Translations under genes and position numbers: made by a program
Origin: DATCLS01 sp036563805
GTDB lineage: Bacteria > Actinomycetota > Acidimicrobiia > Acidimicrobiales > VFJN01
NCBI GenBank assembly: GCA_036563805.1
Contig: DATCLS010000032.1
Coordinates: forward strand, 62,001-126,000
DNA length: 64,000 nt
Reading direction: 5' to 3'
The notes under the pieces: model-generated
What the model saw: the letters and a program-made list of their open reading frames with translations, nothing else
Told to the model about the DNA's origin: nothing
Databases searched by the model: none
In this document: one piece after another, positions 7,820-17,086 of the stretch
How the letters are laid out: every line of letters begins with the position of its first letter
How positions within the stretch are numbered: position 1 is the stretch's first letter

Positions 7820-8947
7820 GTGGACACGCGCGCACCCCCGCACGGGCCACCCGGGCGGCACGAGCGGCGCTCGCGGCGCGAGCCGCACGGGCGGGAGTCG
7901 GACGCACAGCACGAGCCGCGTGAGGCGGCGGTCGACGTCCGGGCCTCGGTGGCGGCGGCGCTGGTGGCCGCGCTCGTCGTCCTGGCCGTCGTGGCGGGGA
8001 GCCGGGGGCTGCGCGACTTCGACTCCGCCCTGGTCGGCTACGCCACGGCGACCGTGTTCCTGGCCTTCGGCGTGACCTACCGGTACGTCGTGTGGGTGCA
8101 GAGCCCGCCGGCGCGCCGGTGGCTGCGGCGGGGTTGGCGGGCGTTCCTGTCGTGGCGCAACTTCCGGCGGGCGCCGGGCCGCGTGCCGCGGGCCCTGGTG
8201 GTGCACCTGGGGCTACAGCGGTTCATCGCCGCCCGGGGCCGGGGCCGGTGGCTGGCCCACCAGACGCTGTTCTGGGGCGTGGTGCTGGCGACGCTGGTGA
8301 CGTTCCCGCTGACGTTCGGGTGGATCCGCTTCGAGGCGCGGCCCCGCACGACCGACGGCTACACGTCGTACGTGGCCGGCGTCGAGACCGGGTCGTTCGA
8401 CGCCACCTCGGTGTTCGGCTGGCTCGTGTTCCACGTGCTCGACATCGCCGCGGTGCTGGTGATCGCCGGGGCAGGCTGGTTCCTGTGGCGGCGGTTCCGC
8501 GACCGCGAGGTGGCGGTGGTCCAGGGGCTGGGGAGCGACCTGGTGCCGCTGGTGGCGCTGATCACCGTGTCGGTCACCGGGCTGCTGCTGACGTTCTCGA
8601 GCCTGGCGCTGGACGGCCGCTACTACGACTTCCTGGCCATCCTGCACATGGCGTCGGTGGTGCTGACGCTGCTCTACATCCCGTTCGGCAAGTTCTTCCA
8701 CGTGGTGCAGCGCCCGGCCAGCGTGGGCGTGCAGGTGGCCAAGGCGGCGGCGCTGGCGCGCGACGGCCCGGCGCGCTGCCGGCGCTGCGGTGCGCCGTTC
8801 GAGACCGCCGAGTTCGTGGCCGACCTCCAGGCGACGATGGGGGAGCTGGGCCTCGGGTTCGCCGAGTGGGCGGACACCTGCCCGCGCTGCAAGCGGGTGG
8901 CCCGGGGCCGGGCGTACCTGCGGCAGGTGAAGGGCGGGTTCCGGTGA
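7820..8947 (+). CDS. Cytochrome-b/NarI-like membrane protein with C-terminal CxxC zinc-ribbon motifs
   Basis: 375 residues. About 40 charged residues precede five or so hydrophobic helices (for example VAAALVAALVVLAVVAG; LAHQTLFWGVVLATLVTFPL; VFHVLDIAAVLVIAGAGWF). His residues in and near helices (AHQTLFW, FHVLD, LHMAS, KFFHVV) are suited to haem b, as in NarI/HdrE-type quinol-oxidising anchors. The C-terminus has two CxxC pairs (CRRCGAPF and CPRCK). The GTG start follows GAGAGG at a reasonable distance. Its 4-nt overlap with the molybdoenzyme gene argues for one electron-transfer complex. Haem content is inferred. Confidence 0.7.
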   Translation: MDTRAPPHGPPGRHERRSRREPHGRESDAQHEPREAAVDVRASVAAALVAALVVLAVVAGSRGLRDFDSALVGYATATVFLAFGVTYRYVVWVQSPPARRWLRRGWRAFLSWRNFRRAPGRVPRALVVHLGLQRFIAARGRGRWLAHQTLFWGVVLATLVTFPLTFGWIRFEARPRTTDGYTSYVAGVETGSFDATSVFGWLVFHVLDIAAVLVIAGAGWFLWRRFRDREVAVVQGLGSDLVPLVALITVSVTGLLLTFSSLALDGRYYDFLAILHMASVVLTLLYIPFGKFFHVVQRPASVGVQVAKAAALARDGPARCRRCGAPFETAEFVADLQATMGELGLGFAEWADTCPRCKRVARGRAYLRQVKGGFR

Positions 8948-11304
8948 GCCTGGGGGGCGTGCCGCCGGTGGCCCCGGGCGTGGACCGGTTCGTGACGGCC
9001 GGCCGGGCGGCGTCGGACGAGTGGGCGACCGAGGGCGACGGCGAGCGGCTGGTCCCGACCCACTGCTCGTACTGCGGGGTCCAGTGCGGGATGTACCTGC
9101 GGGTCGACCGGGCCGGGCGGGTGTTCGGCGTCGAGCCCCGCGACCACCCGATCAACCGGCTCAAGCTGTGCCCCAAGGGCGTGACCGCCTACCAGCAGGT
9201 CCACCACCCCGACCGGCTGCTCCACCCGCTGGTGCGCGACCGGCGGGACGGCCCCCTGCGCCGGGCCAGCTGGGACGAGGCGCTGGACCGGGTGGTGGCG
9301 GCCATCCGGGACATCCAGGACCGGCACGGCCGCGACGCGTTCGCCGTCTACTCGGGGTCGTCGATGACCACCGAGAAGGCGTACCTGATGGGCAAGTTCG
9401 CCCGGGTGGCGCTCGGGACGCGGCACGTCGACTACAACGGCCGGCTCTGCATGGTCTCGGCGGCCGCCGCCAACAAGCTGGCGTTCGGCGCCGACCGGGC
9501 GTCGAGCCCGTGGTTCGACCTGCTCGACGCCGAGGTCATCGTGGTGGCGGGCACCAACGTCGGCGAGTGCTTCCCGGTGCTCACCCAGTACGTGTGGGCG
9601 GCCCGCGACCGGGGAGCGAAGCTGGTCACGGTCGACCCCCGCCGCACGCCGCTGGCCCGGACCGCCGACGTCCACGTGCCGCTGCGCCCCGGGACCGACG
9701 TGGCGTTCTTCAACGGGGTCCTCCACGTGGTCGAGCGCGACGGGCTCGTCGACGAGGCGTTCATCGCCGAGCGCACCACCGGGTGGGAGGCCGTGCGCGG
9801 CCTCGTGCGCCGCTACCCGCCCGAGCGGGCCGGCGAGATCTGCGGCGTCGATCCGGCGCTGATCGAGCAGGTCGGCCAGCTGTGGGGGCGGGCGGAACGG
9901 GCCATGGCCCTGCACGGCCGCGGCCTGGAGCACCACCTGCACGGCGTGGACGCCTGCCTGTCGGTCATCGACCTGGTCCTCGCCACCGGGATGCTGGGCC
10001 GCCCGGGCGCCGGCTACGGGACCCTGACCGGGCAGGGCAACGGCCAGGGCGGCCGCGAGCACGGCCAGAAGGCCGACCAACTCCCCGGCGCCCGCAGCAT
10101 CGAGGACCCCGAGGCCCGCCGGTACGTCGCCGGCGTGTGGGGCATCGACGAGTCCGAGCTGCCGCACCAGGGCACGTCCGCGGTCGAGATGGTCCGCCAG
10201 ATGGCCCGGGGCGAGATCCGGGGGCTACTCGGCATCTGCAACAACCCGCTGGTGTCGATGCCCAACCTCCCCGAGATCCGCCGGGGCTACGACGCGCTCG
10301 ACTTCCACGTGCAGATCGACTTCTTCCTGTCCGAGACCGCGGCGCGGGCGGACGTCGTGCTGCCCGGCTCGGTGTGGGCCGAGGACGAGGGCGTGACGGC
10401 CAACGGCGAGGGCCGGGTCGTGAAGCACAACCGGGCCACCGACCCGCCTGGCGAGGCGCGGGTCGACTGGGAGATCGTCTGCGACATCGCCCGCCGGCTC
10501 GGCCGCCACGCGGACGGGTTCGCCTTCCGCTCGGCCGGCGAGATCTTCGACGAGCTGCGGCTGGCGTCGCGGGGCGGCGGGGCCGACTACTACGGCATCA
10601 CCTACGACAAGATCGAGGCCCAGGGCGGCGTGTTCTGGCCGTGCCCGTCCCTCGACCACCCGGGCACGCCCCGCGTGTTCGTCGACCGGTTCCCCACGCC
10701 CGACGGGCGGGCCCGGTTCCACCCGGTCGAGTGGCAGCCACCGGCCGAGGAGCCCGACGCCGCCTTCCCGCTGCGGCTCACCACCGGGCGCACGGTCGCC
10801 CACTACCTGTCCGGCAACCAGACCCGGCGCATCGGCGCCCTGGTCGAGCAGACCCCGCGACCCTGGGTCGAGGTCCACCCCAGCCTCGGCTTCGCCGACG
10901 GCGACCCCGTGACCGTCACCACCCGGCGGGGCGCCATCACGCTGCCGGCGCTCGTCGTGGCCAGCATCCGGCCCGACACCGTGTTCATCCCGTACCACTG
11001 GGCGGCCCCGGTCGCCGCCAACGGGCTCACCGTCGACGCCCTCGACGCCCGCTCCCGTATCCCCGAGTTCAAGGTGTGCGCTTGCCGGGTCGAGCGGGGC
11101 GCCGCCCTCGACACGGTACCGGCGCCCCTCCCGCCGCCGGGACACGCGCCGCCCGTCGAGGAGCGGGCGGCCCTCGCCGACGCCGGGCCGCCCACCGCGC
11201 CCCAGGGGCGGGGGACCGGGGAGCGGCCGGTGTCGGCCGAGTCCGCCGCGTCCGCTGCCTCCGCCGAGTCCGCCGCGCCCGCCGACCAGGAGGACCCGCG
11301 CTGA
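8944..11304 (+). CDS. Molybdopterin oxidoreductase catalytic subunit, nitrate-reductase-like (NarB/NasA type)
   Basis: 786 residues starting at a GTG that overlaps the upstream stop (GTGA). The N-terminus has the [4Fe-4S] motif HCSYCGVQCG with a fourth Cys in LCPKG. The Mo-ligand region NGRLCMVSAAAANK resembles the Cys-ligated pocket of assimilatory or periplasmic nitrate reductases rather than Sec/Cys formate dehydrogenases. A molybdopterin dinucleotide-binding domain follows (LTTGRTVAHYLSGNQTRR). No Tat signal is visible, so the subunit is probably cytoplasmic. The C-terminal ~75 residues are a low-complexity tail. Formate dehydrogenase or another oxyanion reductase remains possible. Confidence 0.8.
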   Translation: MSLGGVPPVAPGVDRFVTAGRAASDEWATEGDGERLVPTHCSYCGVQCGMYLRVDRAGRVFGVEPRDHPINRLKLCPKGVTAYQQVHHPDRLLHPLVRDRRDGPLRRASWDEALDRVVAAIRDIQDRHGRDAFAVYSGSSMTTEKAYLMGKFARVALGTRHVDYNGRLCMVSAAAANKLAFGADRASSPWFDLLDAEVIVVAGTNVGECFPVLTQYVWAARDRGAKLVTVDPRRTPLARTADVHVPLRPGTDVAFFNGVLHVVERDGLVDEAFIAERTTGWEAVRGLVRRYPPERAGEICGVDPALIEQVGQLWGRAERAMALHGRGLEHHLHGVDACLSVIDLVLATGMLGRPGAGYGTLTGQGNGQGGREHGQKADQLPGARSIEDPEARRYVAGVWGIDESELPHQGTSAVEMVRQMARGEIRGLLGICNNPLVSMPNLPEIRRGYDALDFHVQIDFFLSETAARADVVLPGSVWAEDEGVTANGEGRVVKHNRATDPPGEARVDWEIVCDIARRLGRHADGFAFRSAGEIFDELRLASRGGGADYYGITYDKIEAQGGVFWPCPSLDHPGTPRVFVDRFPTPDGRARFHPVEWQPPAEEPDAAFPLRLTTGRTVAHYLSGNQTRRIGALVEQTPRPWVEVHPSLGFADGDPVTVTTRRGAITLPALVVASIRPDTVFIPYHWAAPVAANGLTVDALDARSRIPEFKVCACRVERGAALDTVPAPLPPPGHAPPVEERAALADAGPPTAPQGRGTGERPVSAESAASAASAESAAPADQEDPR

Positions 11305-11873
11305 TGCTGTCGGAGACGCTGTTCATCGACCCCGGCCGGTGTATCGGCTGCCAGGCCTGCGTGGTCGCCTGCCGCGAGTGCGACAGCCACCGCGGCAAGT
11401 CGATGATCCACCTCGACTACCTGGAGCCCGAGGAGTCCGGGGCGGCCATGCCCACCGTGTGCATGCACTGCCAGGACCCGGTGGCGCCGTGCGCCGAGGT
11501 GTGCCCGGCCGACGCCATCCTCGTCGACGAGGGCGGGGTCGTCCTGTCGGCCGCCAAGGACCGCTGCATCGCCTGCGCCAACTGCGTGCACGCCTGCCCG
11601 TTCGGCGTCCCCAAGCTCGACGTGGCCGAGGCCCTCCAGTACAAGTGCGACCTCTGCTACGACCGCACCTCGCAGGGCCGGGCCCCGATGTGCGCCACCG
11701 TGTGCCCGACCGACGCCATCTTCTACGGCAGCTACGCCGACCTGCTCGCCGCCCGGCCCCACTCCCGACCCGTGGACGTGTTCGCCTTCGGCGACGGCAC
11801 GGTCCAGACCGGCGCCGCGGTCGTCGTGCCGCTCGACGCCGCCCGCCACCCGGCCCCCGGCGGCTGGACGTGA
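11304..11873 (+). CDS. Four-cluster [4Fe-4S] ferredoxin-like electron-transfer subunit
   Basis: 189 residues with four Cys clusters in the NrfC/PhsB/HybA pattern: CIGCQACVVACREC, CMHCQDPVAPCAEVCP, CIACANCVHACP, and CDLCY with CATVCP. It has no signal peptide. The ATG shares one base with the stop of the molybdoenzyme gene. It should shuttle electrons between the Mo subunit and the membrane or Rieske components. Confidence 0.9.
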   Translation: MLSETLFIDPGRCIGCQACVVACRECDSHRGKSMIHLDYLEPEESGAAMPTVCMHCQDPVAPCAEVCPADAILVDEGGVVLSAAKDRCIACANCVHACPFGVPKLDVAEALQYKCDLCYDRTSQGRAPMCATVCPTDAIFYGSYADLLAARPHSRPVDVFAFGDGTVQTGAAVVVPLDAARHPAPGGWT

Positions 11874-12382
11874 CCGCCACCGAGCCCCGGGCCCCGGGTG
11901 GGCGGGGGAGCGGCGTCCCGGTCCGGCACCTGCGCGACCGCATCCAGCGCGACGCCCTCGTCACCCGGCGCGACTACCTCCGCCTGCTCGTCACCGTGTC
12001 CGGCGGGCTGCTGGCCGGCACGGTCGCCGTCGCGTCCGGCCTGTTCCGCCGCCACGGCACCGGGGAGGGTGGGCGCCGGCGCGTCGCCGAGCGGCTCGAG
12101 CCGGGGCAGGGGGTCACGTTCTCGTACCCCACCGGCGACGACCCCGCCCTGGCCGTGCGGCTGGACGACGGCACGCTGGTCGGCTACTCGGCGGTGTGCA
12201 CGCACCTCGCCTGCGGCGTGCTCTACCGGCCCGACGAGGCCGACCTCTACTGCCCCTGCCACGAGGGCCGCTTCGACCTGCGCACCGGTGAGCCCGTCGC
12301 CGGACCGCCCAACCGGCCGCTGCCCCGCGTCCGGCTCGCCGAGACCCGCGACGGCGTCTGGGCCGTCGACACGGAGCCGTGA
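11870..12382 (+). CDS. Rieske [2Fe-2S] protein with Tat-like N-terminal anchor
   Basis: 170 residues. Residues ~20-55 contain a twin-arginine-like motif (TRRDYLRLLV) and a hydrophobic stretch (VSGGLLAGTVAVASG). The Rieske cluster is CTHLAC ... CPCHEGRFD. The GTG start overlaps the upstream stop (GTGA). A Tat-exported Rieske subunit next to a cytoplasmic-looking Mo subunit is unusual. It may accept electrons from quinol on the outer face, with the cytochrome-b-like protein passing them inward. Confidence 0.85.
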   Translation: MTATEPRAPGGRGSGVPVRHLRDRIQRDALVTRRDYLRLLVTVSGGLLAGTVAVASGLFRRHGTGEGGRRRVAERLEPGQGVTFSYPTGDDPALAVRLDDGTLVGYSAVCTHLACGVLYRPDEADLYCPCHEGRFDLRTGEPVAGPPNRPLPRVRLAETRDGVWAVDTEP

Positions 12383-12906
12383 GCGCCGCAGGCGGCGGCC
12401 CGGGCGCCGACCGCCGGCCGGGTGCCGGCGACTCGGGACGCCGTCCGGGCCGCGCCCCGGCTGCCGACGGACCGGCCGGCGGCCACGCCGGCCGGGCCCC
12501 GGGCGGCTCGGGGGCGGCTGGCCCGTCGCCGGGGAGCACGGGCCCGGCGGGGGCGTTCGGTGCCGCCGACGACGCGGCCCCGGCCCTCGACCCGTCGCAG
12601 CGGCCAGGCCCGCTGCGGGTGGAGCCTCCGCTCGGGCGGGGCAACGTCGAGCGGAGCCCGGTCCCCAGCCACCGGCGGGGCGCGGCCGGCGCCGACCGCT
12701 ACGGCGAGCGCCTGTGGCAGGTCCCGGTCGCCGCCGCCATCGCCGTCGTGGCCACGATCGTCGTCGGCCAGCTGTGGGCGCTCACCGTCGCCCTCGACGC
12801 CTGGCTCGACGGCGATGAGGCGGCCGCCGGCTGGGCCGTCGCCTTCCAGGCCGCCAGCTTCGTGGTCGCCCTCGCCATCTGGCGGGCGACGCCCCGCGAC
12901 CGGTGA
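12379..12906 (+). CDS. Small membrane protein of the molybdoenzyme operon
   Basis: 175 residues. The first ~105 are Gly/Ala/Pro-rich and probably disordered. Two transmembrane helices follow (VPVAAAIAVVATIVVGQLWA and a second near WAVAFQAASFVVALAIW). No family recognised. A GTGA overlap with the Rieske gene ties it to the operon, where it could be a small anchor subunit. Confidence 0.6.
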   Translation: MSAAGGGPGADRRPGAGDSGRRPGRAPAADGPAGGHAGRAPGGSGAAGPSPGSTGPAGAFGAADDAAPALDPSQRPGPLRVEPPLGRGNVERSPVPSHRRGAAGADRYGERLWQVPVAAAIAVVATIVVGQLWALTVALDAWLDGDEAAAGWAVAFQAASFVVALAIWRATPRDR

Positions 12907-12913
12907 GCCCCCG

Positions 12914-13615
12914 GTGAGCGACCGCCCACGCGACGACCGGGCGCCGAGGGACGACAGGCCGCCGGGCGACAACCCGCCGGGCGGCGTCCGGGCTGGCGGC
13001 GAGCCGGCCGCCGCGCCCCGGAGGCCCGGGCCCCTCGGCGGCGACATGGCCGCCATCGTGTTCGGCCTCGCCTGCCGGGCCCAGCTCCCCGCCCTCACGC
13101 AGCGCCACTCCTCGACCCTGGTCATGGGCCTGTTCGCGGGCGCCAACGGGCTCATCGCCATCGGCGCCATGGCCCTGGCCGCCCTCGTCACCGGCGAGCC
13201 GTTCGTGTTCCCCTCGCTCGGGCCGACCGCCTTCCTGCTCTTCTACACGCCGCTGGTGCCGGCGGCCTCGCCCCGCAACACGCTCGGCGGCCACCTGGTC
13301 GGGGCGGCGGCCGGCTACCTGTCCCTCGTCGCGTTCGGCCTGACCGACGACCCGCCGGCCCTGGCCACCAGCGTCACCGGCGCCCGGGTCGGGGCGGCGG
13401 CGCTGTCGCTCGCCCTGACCAGCGCGGCCATGGTCTGGGCCCGGGTGCCGCACCCGCCGGCCGGGGCCACCACGCTCATCGTGTCGCTCGGCATCCTGCG
13501 CGAGCCCGAGCAGCTCGTGGTCCTCATGCTCGCGGTCGTGCTGCTCGTCGCCCAGGGGTTCGCCATCAACCGCCTCGCCGGCATCGACTACCCGCTGTGG
13601 TTCCGGCGCCCCTGA
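12914..13615 (+). CDS. HPP-family integral membrane protein
   Basis: 233 residues. After a ~45-residue charged tail come four or five membrane helices and the family signature PHPPAGATTLI, with GPTAFLLFYTPLVP. HPP proteins from cyanobacteria and chloroplasts have been linked to nitrite transport, which would suit a nitrate-reducing operon. The gene starts 8 nt after the preceding stop. Confidence 0.85.
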   Translation: MSDRPRDDRAPRDDRPPGDNPPGGVRAGGEPAAAPRRPGPLGGDMAAIVFGLACRAQLPALTQRHSSTLVMGLFAGANGLIAIGAMALAALVTGEPFVFPSLGPTAFLLFYTPLVPAASPRNTLGGHLVGAAAGYLSLVAFGLTDDPPALATSVTGARVGAAALSLALTSAAMVWARVPHPPAGATTLIVSLGILREPEQLVVLMLAVVLLVAQGFAINRLAGIDYPLWFRRP

Positions 13616-13619
13616 CGCC

Positions 13620-13633
13620 CCGCCCCGGGGCGG
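13620..13633 (+). terminator. Short hairpin after the molybdoenzyme operon
   Basis: The perfect 7+7 palindrome CCGCCCCGGGGCGG starts 5 nt after the HPP gene stop. There is no U-tract, so termination is tentative. Confidence 0.3.
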
Positions 13634-13718
13634 CCGGTCCGGCCGAGGCGGGCGGCCGGGGCGCCCGACCGCGGTGCCGCCCGGTGCCGGGTTCGTCGGG
13701 GGGCTAGCGTCTGCCACG

Positions 13719-16700
13719 GTGCGTGAGGATGGGCCGCACAACGCCTTCGTCGGGCGGGAGGACGAGCTGGGGGTGCTGGCCCGGGCGCTGGACCGGACCG
13801 TGGGCGGCGCCGTCGCCGTGGCGCTGGTGACCGGCGAACCCGGGATCGGCAAGACCTGCCTGGTCGACGCCCTGGCGGCCGAGGCCCGCCGGCGCGGCGT
13901 CCGGGTCCTGTGGACCGAGGCCCAGGAGGGGCCCCGGGCGCCGCTGGCGCTGTGGGGGCCGGTCGAGCGCGCTCTCGGCGTCCGCCGGGGCGAGCCGGGG
14001 GACCCCACCCTGCCGTCGTCGGAGCGGCGCTGGGAGCTGCTCGACCTCCTCGGGGCCGAGATGGCCGACGCCGCCCCGATCGTCGTGGCCCTGGAGGACC
14101 TCCACTGGGCGGACGAGGCCTCGCTGTGGCTGCTCGAGCGCCTGCCCCGCCAGCTGGCCGGGCAGCCGGTGCTGCTGGTGGGCACGGCCCGCCGGGGCGA
14201 GGCCGACGCCGCCGCGCTGGCCGGGGTCCGCCGCCAGGCGCACCCCGTCGTCGAGCTCGGCGGGCTCGGCGTCGCCGCCGTCCAGCGGCTCATCGACGCC
14301 CACGCCGCCGGGCGGGCGGCGCCGGCCGCCGACGCCGGGGAGCTGGTCACCCGCACCGGCGGCAACCCGCTGTTCGTGCGCGAGCTGCTGGCCGTCGGCC
14401 CCGGCGGCGACCGCCACCGGCTGCCGCCGGCCGTGTCCGACGTGCTGGCCCGATCCCTTGCCCGGCTGGACGAACCGGTGCGGGAGGCGCTGGCCATGCT
14501 GGCCGTCGCCGGGCCCGCCACCCCGCTGGCCGTGATCACCGCCGCCCTGGGCAGCACCGTCGAGGACGCCATGGACCGGTTCGACGCCGCGGCCGCCGCC
14601 GACGTCGTGGCGCTGGGGCCGGCGGGCCGGCCGACGTTCCGCCACGTCCTGTTGGCCGAGGCGGCGATCGAGGCCGTCAGCGCCGGTCGCCGGCACCGGC
14701 TCCACGCCGCGCTGGCCGACGCCTGGGCGGTGCTCGACGCCGGGCCGACCGGCCGGGGCCGGGCCGCCGCCCATCGCGTGGCGGCCCTGCCCCACGGCGA
14801 CCCACTGGCGGCCGCCCGGGAGGCGCTCGCCGCCGCCCGCGCCCAGCGCGACGCGGGCGAGCTGCGCGGCGTCGTCGAGCTGGCCACGGCCGCCGACCGG
14901 GCGCTGGAGGCCGCCGGCCCGACCATCGGCGAGGGCCGGTCGGTGCGGGCCCGGCTGCTGGTGGAGCTGGCCGACGCGCTCCACGGGCTCGGCGAGGAGC
15001 TGCGCGCCGCCGAGACGTTCGCCCGGGCCGCCGACCTGCTGGTGGAGGCCGGCGACCCGGACGCGTCGCTGCGCGCCTGGGCGGAGATCGGCGCCAGCCG
15101 CAAGGTCAACCCGTTCGTCCCCTTGCCCGACCGGATCCGCCGCCTGGCCGAGGCCGACGCCGCGCTGCCGCCGGGCGACGACCCGCTGCGCGTCGGGCTG
15201 CTCAGCCGCATGGCCGTGCTGCGCTGCGCGGCGCCCGACGGTGTCGCCGCCGCCCACGCGGATGCGGACGTGGCGGTGGCGATGGCCCGGCGCCTCGGCG
15301 ACCCCGACCTGCTCGTCACCGCCCTGACCGACCGCCACTACGTGCCGGCCGGGCCGGAGGGCGTGGCGGCACGGGTGGCGGCGGCCGACGAGATGATCTC
15401 CCTCGGCGACCGCCTGCGGCGCCCGGACATCGCCCTCCAGGGCTACGAGTGGCGGTTCGGCGACCGCCTGGACAGCGGGCTGCGCAACCCGGCCAACGCC
15501 GACCTCGAGGCCATGGAGGCCTACGCCCTGGTCATGCCGTCGCCGAAGTGGCAGTGGTCGGCGACGCTGCGGCGCGCCGCCCTGCACGTGATCGACGGCA
15601 ACCTCGACGGCGCCCTGGCCTGCGCCGACCGGGTCGCCCCCATCGGCGGCGACGTGGCCGACCCGTCCGAGGTGCTGGGCATGGAGTTCACGATCCGGTC
15701 TACGGAGGCGCTCCTGTGGGGCCGGTGCCCCGACGGCCTGGTCGAGCAGTTCGAGCGCCTGGAGGCCGCCGGCCGGCCGCTCGCCGACCTGCCGTTCGTC
15801 GCGCTGCTGCTCGCCCGGGGCCAGTGGGTGGTGGGCCGGGCCGAGGAGGCCGCCGCCACCGTGCAGCGCTACGCGGCCGACCCCGAGCCGCTGTTCTCGT
15901 TCCTGGAGGGCATCTCGCTGGTGGCCAGCCTCGGTGCCATGGCGGCCGACCTCGGGCTCGCCGACCACGCCCCGCGGCTCCGCCGGGCCCTGCGCCCCTA
16001 CGCCGACCGCCTCGGCGCCGGCGCCGGCGTCCAGGTCCAGACCCCGATCGCCACCACCCTGGGCCGCCTGGCCCTGCTCGCCGGCGACGTCGACGCTGCC
16101 GTCGCCGACCACGAGCGGGCCGTCGCCCTCGCCGAGGCGATGCCGTCGCCCACGCTCGTGGCCCACACCCACGCTCATTTGGCCGCGGCCCGGGCCGCGG
16201 CGGGCGACCACACCGGCGCGGCCGCGGCCGCCGACCGGGCCCGGCGGGCGGCCGCGCCGCTGGGGATCGTCTTGCCCGACCTCGGTCCGGGTGCCGGCGG
16301 CGCGGCGGCGAGCGCCTGGGCGGCCGACGTGGCGGCGCCGGCCGCCCCGGGCCCGCACGCCGGAGCGCCGGCCGGGCGGCCCGCCCGCCTCCGCCGCGGC
16401 GCCGACGGCACCTGGCGCATCGACGCGCCCCACGGCACGGCCACGCTGGCCGACTCCCGGGGGATGGCCCAGCTGGCGCGCCTGCTGGCGGCCCCGCCCG
16501 GGCGCGAGCTGGCCGCCACCGACCTGGCCGGCATGGACGCCGCCCCCGTCCCGGTGGCCGCCGACCTGGGGGCGGCGCTCGACGCCCGGGCCAAGCGCGC
16601 CTACCGCCGCCGCATCACCGAGCTGCAGGACGACATCGACGAGGCCGAGGCCCACCACGACCCCGAGCGGGCCGCCCGGGCCCGGCTGGAGCTCGACGCC

Positions 16701-16934
16701 GTGGTCCTGGAGCTCCGCCGGGCCGTCGGCTTGGCCGGCCGCGACCGGCCGACCGGCTCGGGGGCCGAGCGGGCCCGGGTCAACGTCACCCGCAGCCTCC
16801 GGCGGGCCATCGCCGCCGTGGGCGACCAGCTGCCGGACCTGGGCGCCCACCTGGAGCGTTCGGTCCGCACCGGCCGGTACTGCTCCTACTCGCCGGAGCC
16901 CTCGGCGGCCCTGGCCTGGGAGGTCACGCCCTAG
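13719..16934 (+). CDS. STAND/AAA ATPase regulator (LuxR-family-like, C-terminal HTH not recognisable)
   Basis: About 1071 residues from GTG 13719, chosen because TAGCGT at 13705-13710 would give a leaderless start; GTG 13674 is the alternative. Walker A is GEPGIGKTCLV and Walker B VVALEDLHWADEA. A long helical TPR-like middle follows. The C-terminal ~170 residues (AKRAYRRRITELQDDIDEAE, then RVNVTRSLRRAIAAV and RTGRYCSY) form a domain seen at the end of actinobacterial ATPase regulators. It probably integrates a signal to control transcription. The target is unknown, but two operator-like palindromes sit directly downstream. Confidence 0.75.
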   Translation: MREDGPHNAFVGREDELGVLARALDRTVGGAVAVALVTGEPGIGKTCLVDALAAEARRRGVRVLWTEAQEGPRAPLALWGPVERALGVRRGEPGDPTLPSSERRWELLDLLGAEMADAAPIVVALEDLHWADEASLWLLERLPRQLAGQPVLLVGTARRGEADAAALAGVRRQAHPVVELGGLGVAAVQRLIDAHAAGRAAPAADAGELVTRTGGNPLFVRELLAVGPGGDRHRLPPAVSDVLARSLARLDEPVREALAMLAVAGPATPLAVITAALGSTVEDAMDRFDAAAAADVVALGPAGRPTFRHVLLAEAAIEAVSAGRRHRLHAALADAWAVLDAGPTGRGRAAAHRVAALPHGDPLAAAREALAAARAQRDAGELRGVVELATAADRALEAAGPTIGEGRSVRARLLVELADALHGLGEELRAAETFARAADLLVEAGDPDASLRAWAEIGASRKVNPFVPLPDRIRRLAEADAALPPGDDPLRVGLLSRMAVLRCAAPDGVAAAHADADVAVAMARRLGDPDLLVTALTDRHYVPAGPEGVAARVAAADEMISLGDRLRRPDIALQGYEWRFGDRLDSGLRNPANADLEAMEAYALVMPSPKWQWSATLRRAALHVIDGNLDGALACADRVAPIGGDVADPSEVLGMEFTIRSTEALLWGRCPDGLVEQFERLEAAGRPLADLPFVALLLARGQWVVGRAEEAAATVQRYAADPEPLFSFLEGISLVASLGAMAADLGLADHAPRLRRALRPYADRLGAGAGVQVQTPIATTLGRLALLAGDVDAAVADHERAVALAEAMPSPTLVAHTHAHLAAARAAAGDHTGAAAAADRARRAAAPLGIVLPDLGPGAGGAAASAWAADVAAPAAPGPHAGAPAGRPARLRRGADGTWRIDAPHGTATLADSRGMAQLARLLAAPPGRELAATDLAGMDAAPVPVAADLGAALDARAKRAYRRRITELQDDIDEAEAHHDPERAARARLELDAVVLELRRAVGLAGRDRPTGSGAERARVNVTRSLRRAIAAVGDQLPDLGAHLERSVRTGRYCSYSPEPSAALAWEVTP

Positions 16935-16994
16935 CCGGGGAACCGGTCGCGCCCGCCGCCCGGCGTCGCCCGGAAGCCGGCCGCATCCGCCGAC

Positions 16995-17034
16995 GGACCA
17001 TCGTCCGGCCGACCCGCCGGCGGAACATCGTTCC
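16995..17034 (+). promoter_or_regulatory. Two tandem palindromic operator-like sites
   Basis: GGACCATCGTCC (16995-17006) and GGAACATCGTTCC (17022-17034) share the pattern GGAxCATCGTxCC. Their centres are ~27 bp apart. They lie upstream of the small ORF at 17087 and the VOC gene, so they are candidate sites for a dimeric repressor. Confidence 0.45.
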
Positions 17035-17086
17035 GTCGGGACGGAACGCCTCCTCCGGTGACGAGCCCGACCAGGAGGAGTTCCCG

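Noticed and set aside
5466..7907. Very long open frames antisense to real genes (for example 5466-7907 minus, 2107-4623 plus, 4924-6525 plus)
   Set aside because: High GC leaves stops rare in every frame. These frames have Arg/Pro/Gly-rich low-complexity translations and cross several real genes.
9021..11303. Upstream extension of the 4Fe-4S frame across the molybdoenzyme gene
   Set aside because: The translation is shadow-like until the ATG at 11304, where cysteine motifs begin and overlap with the previous stop is natural.
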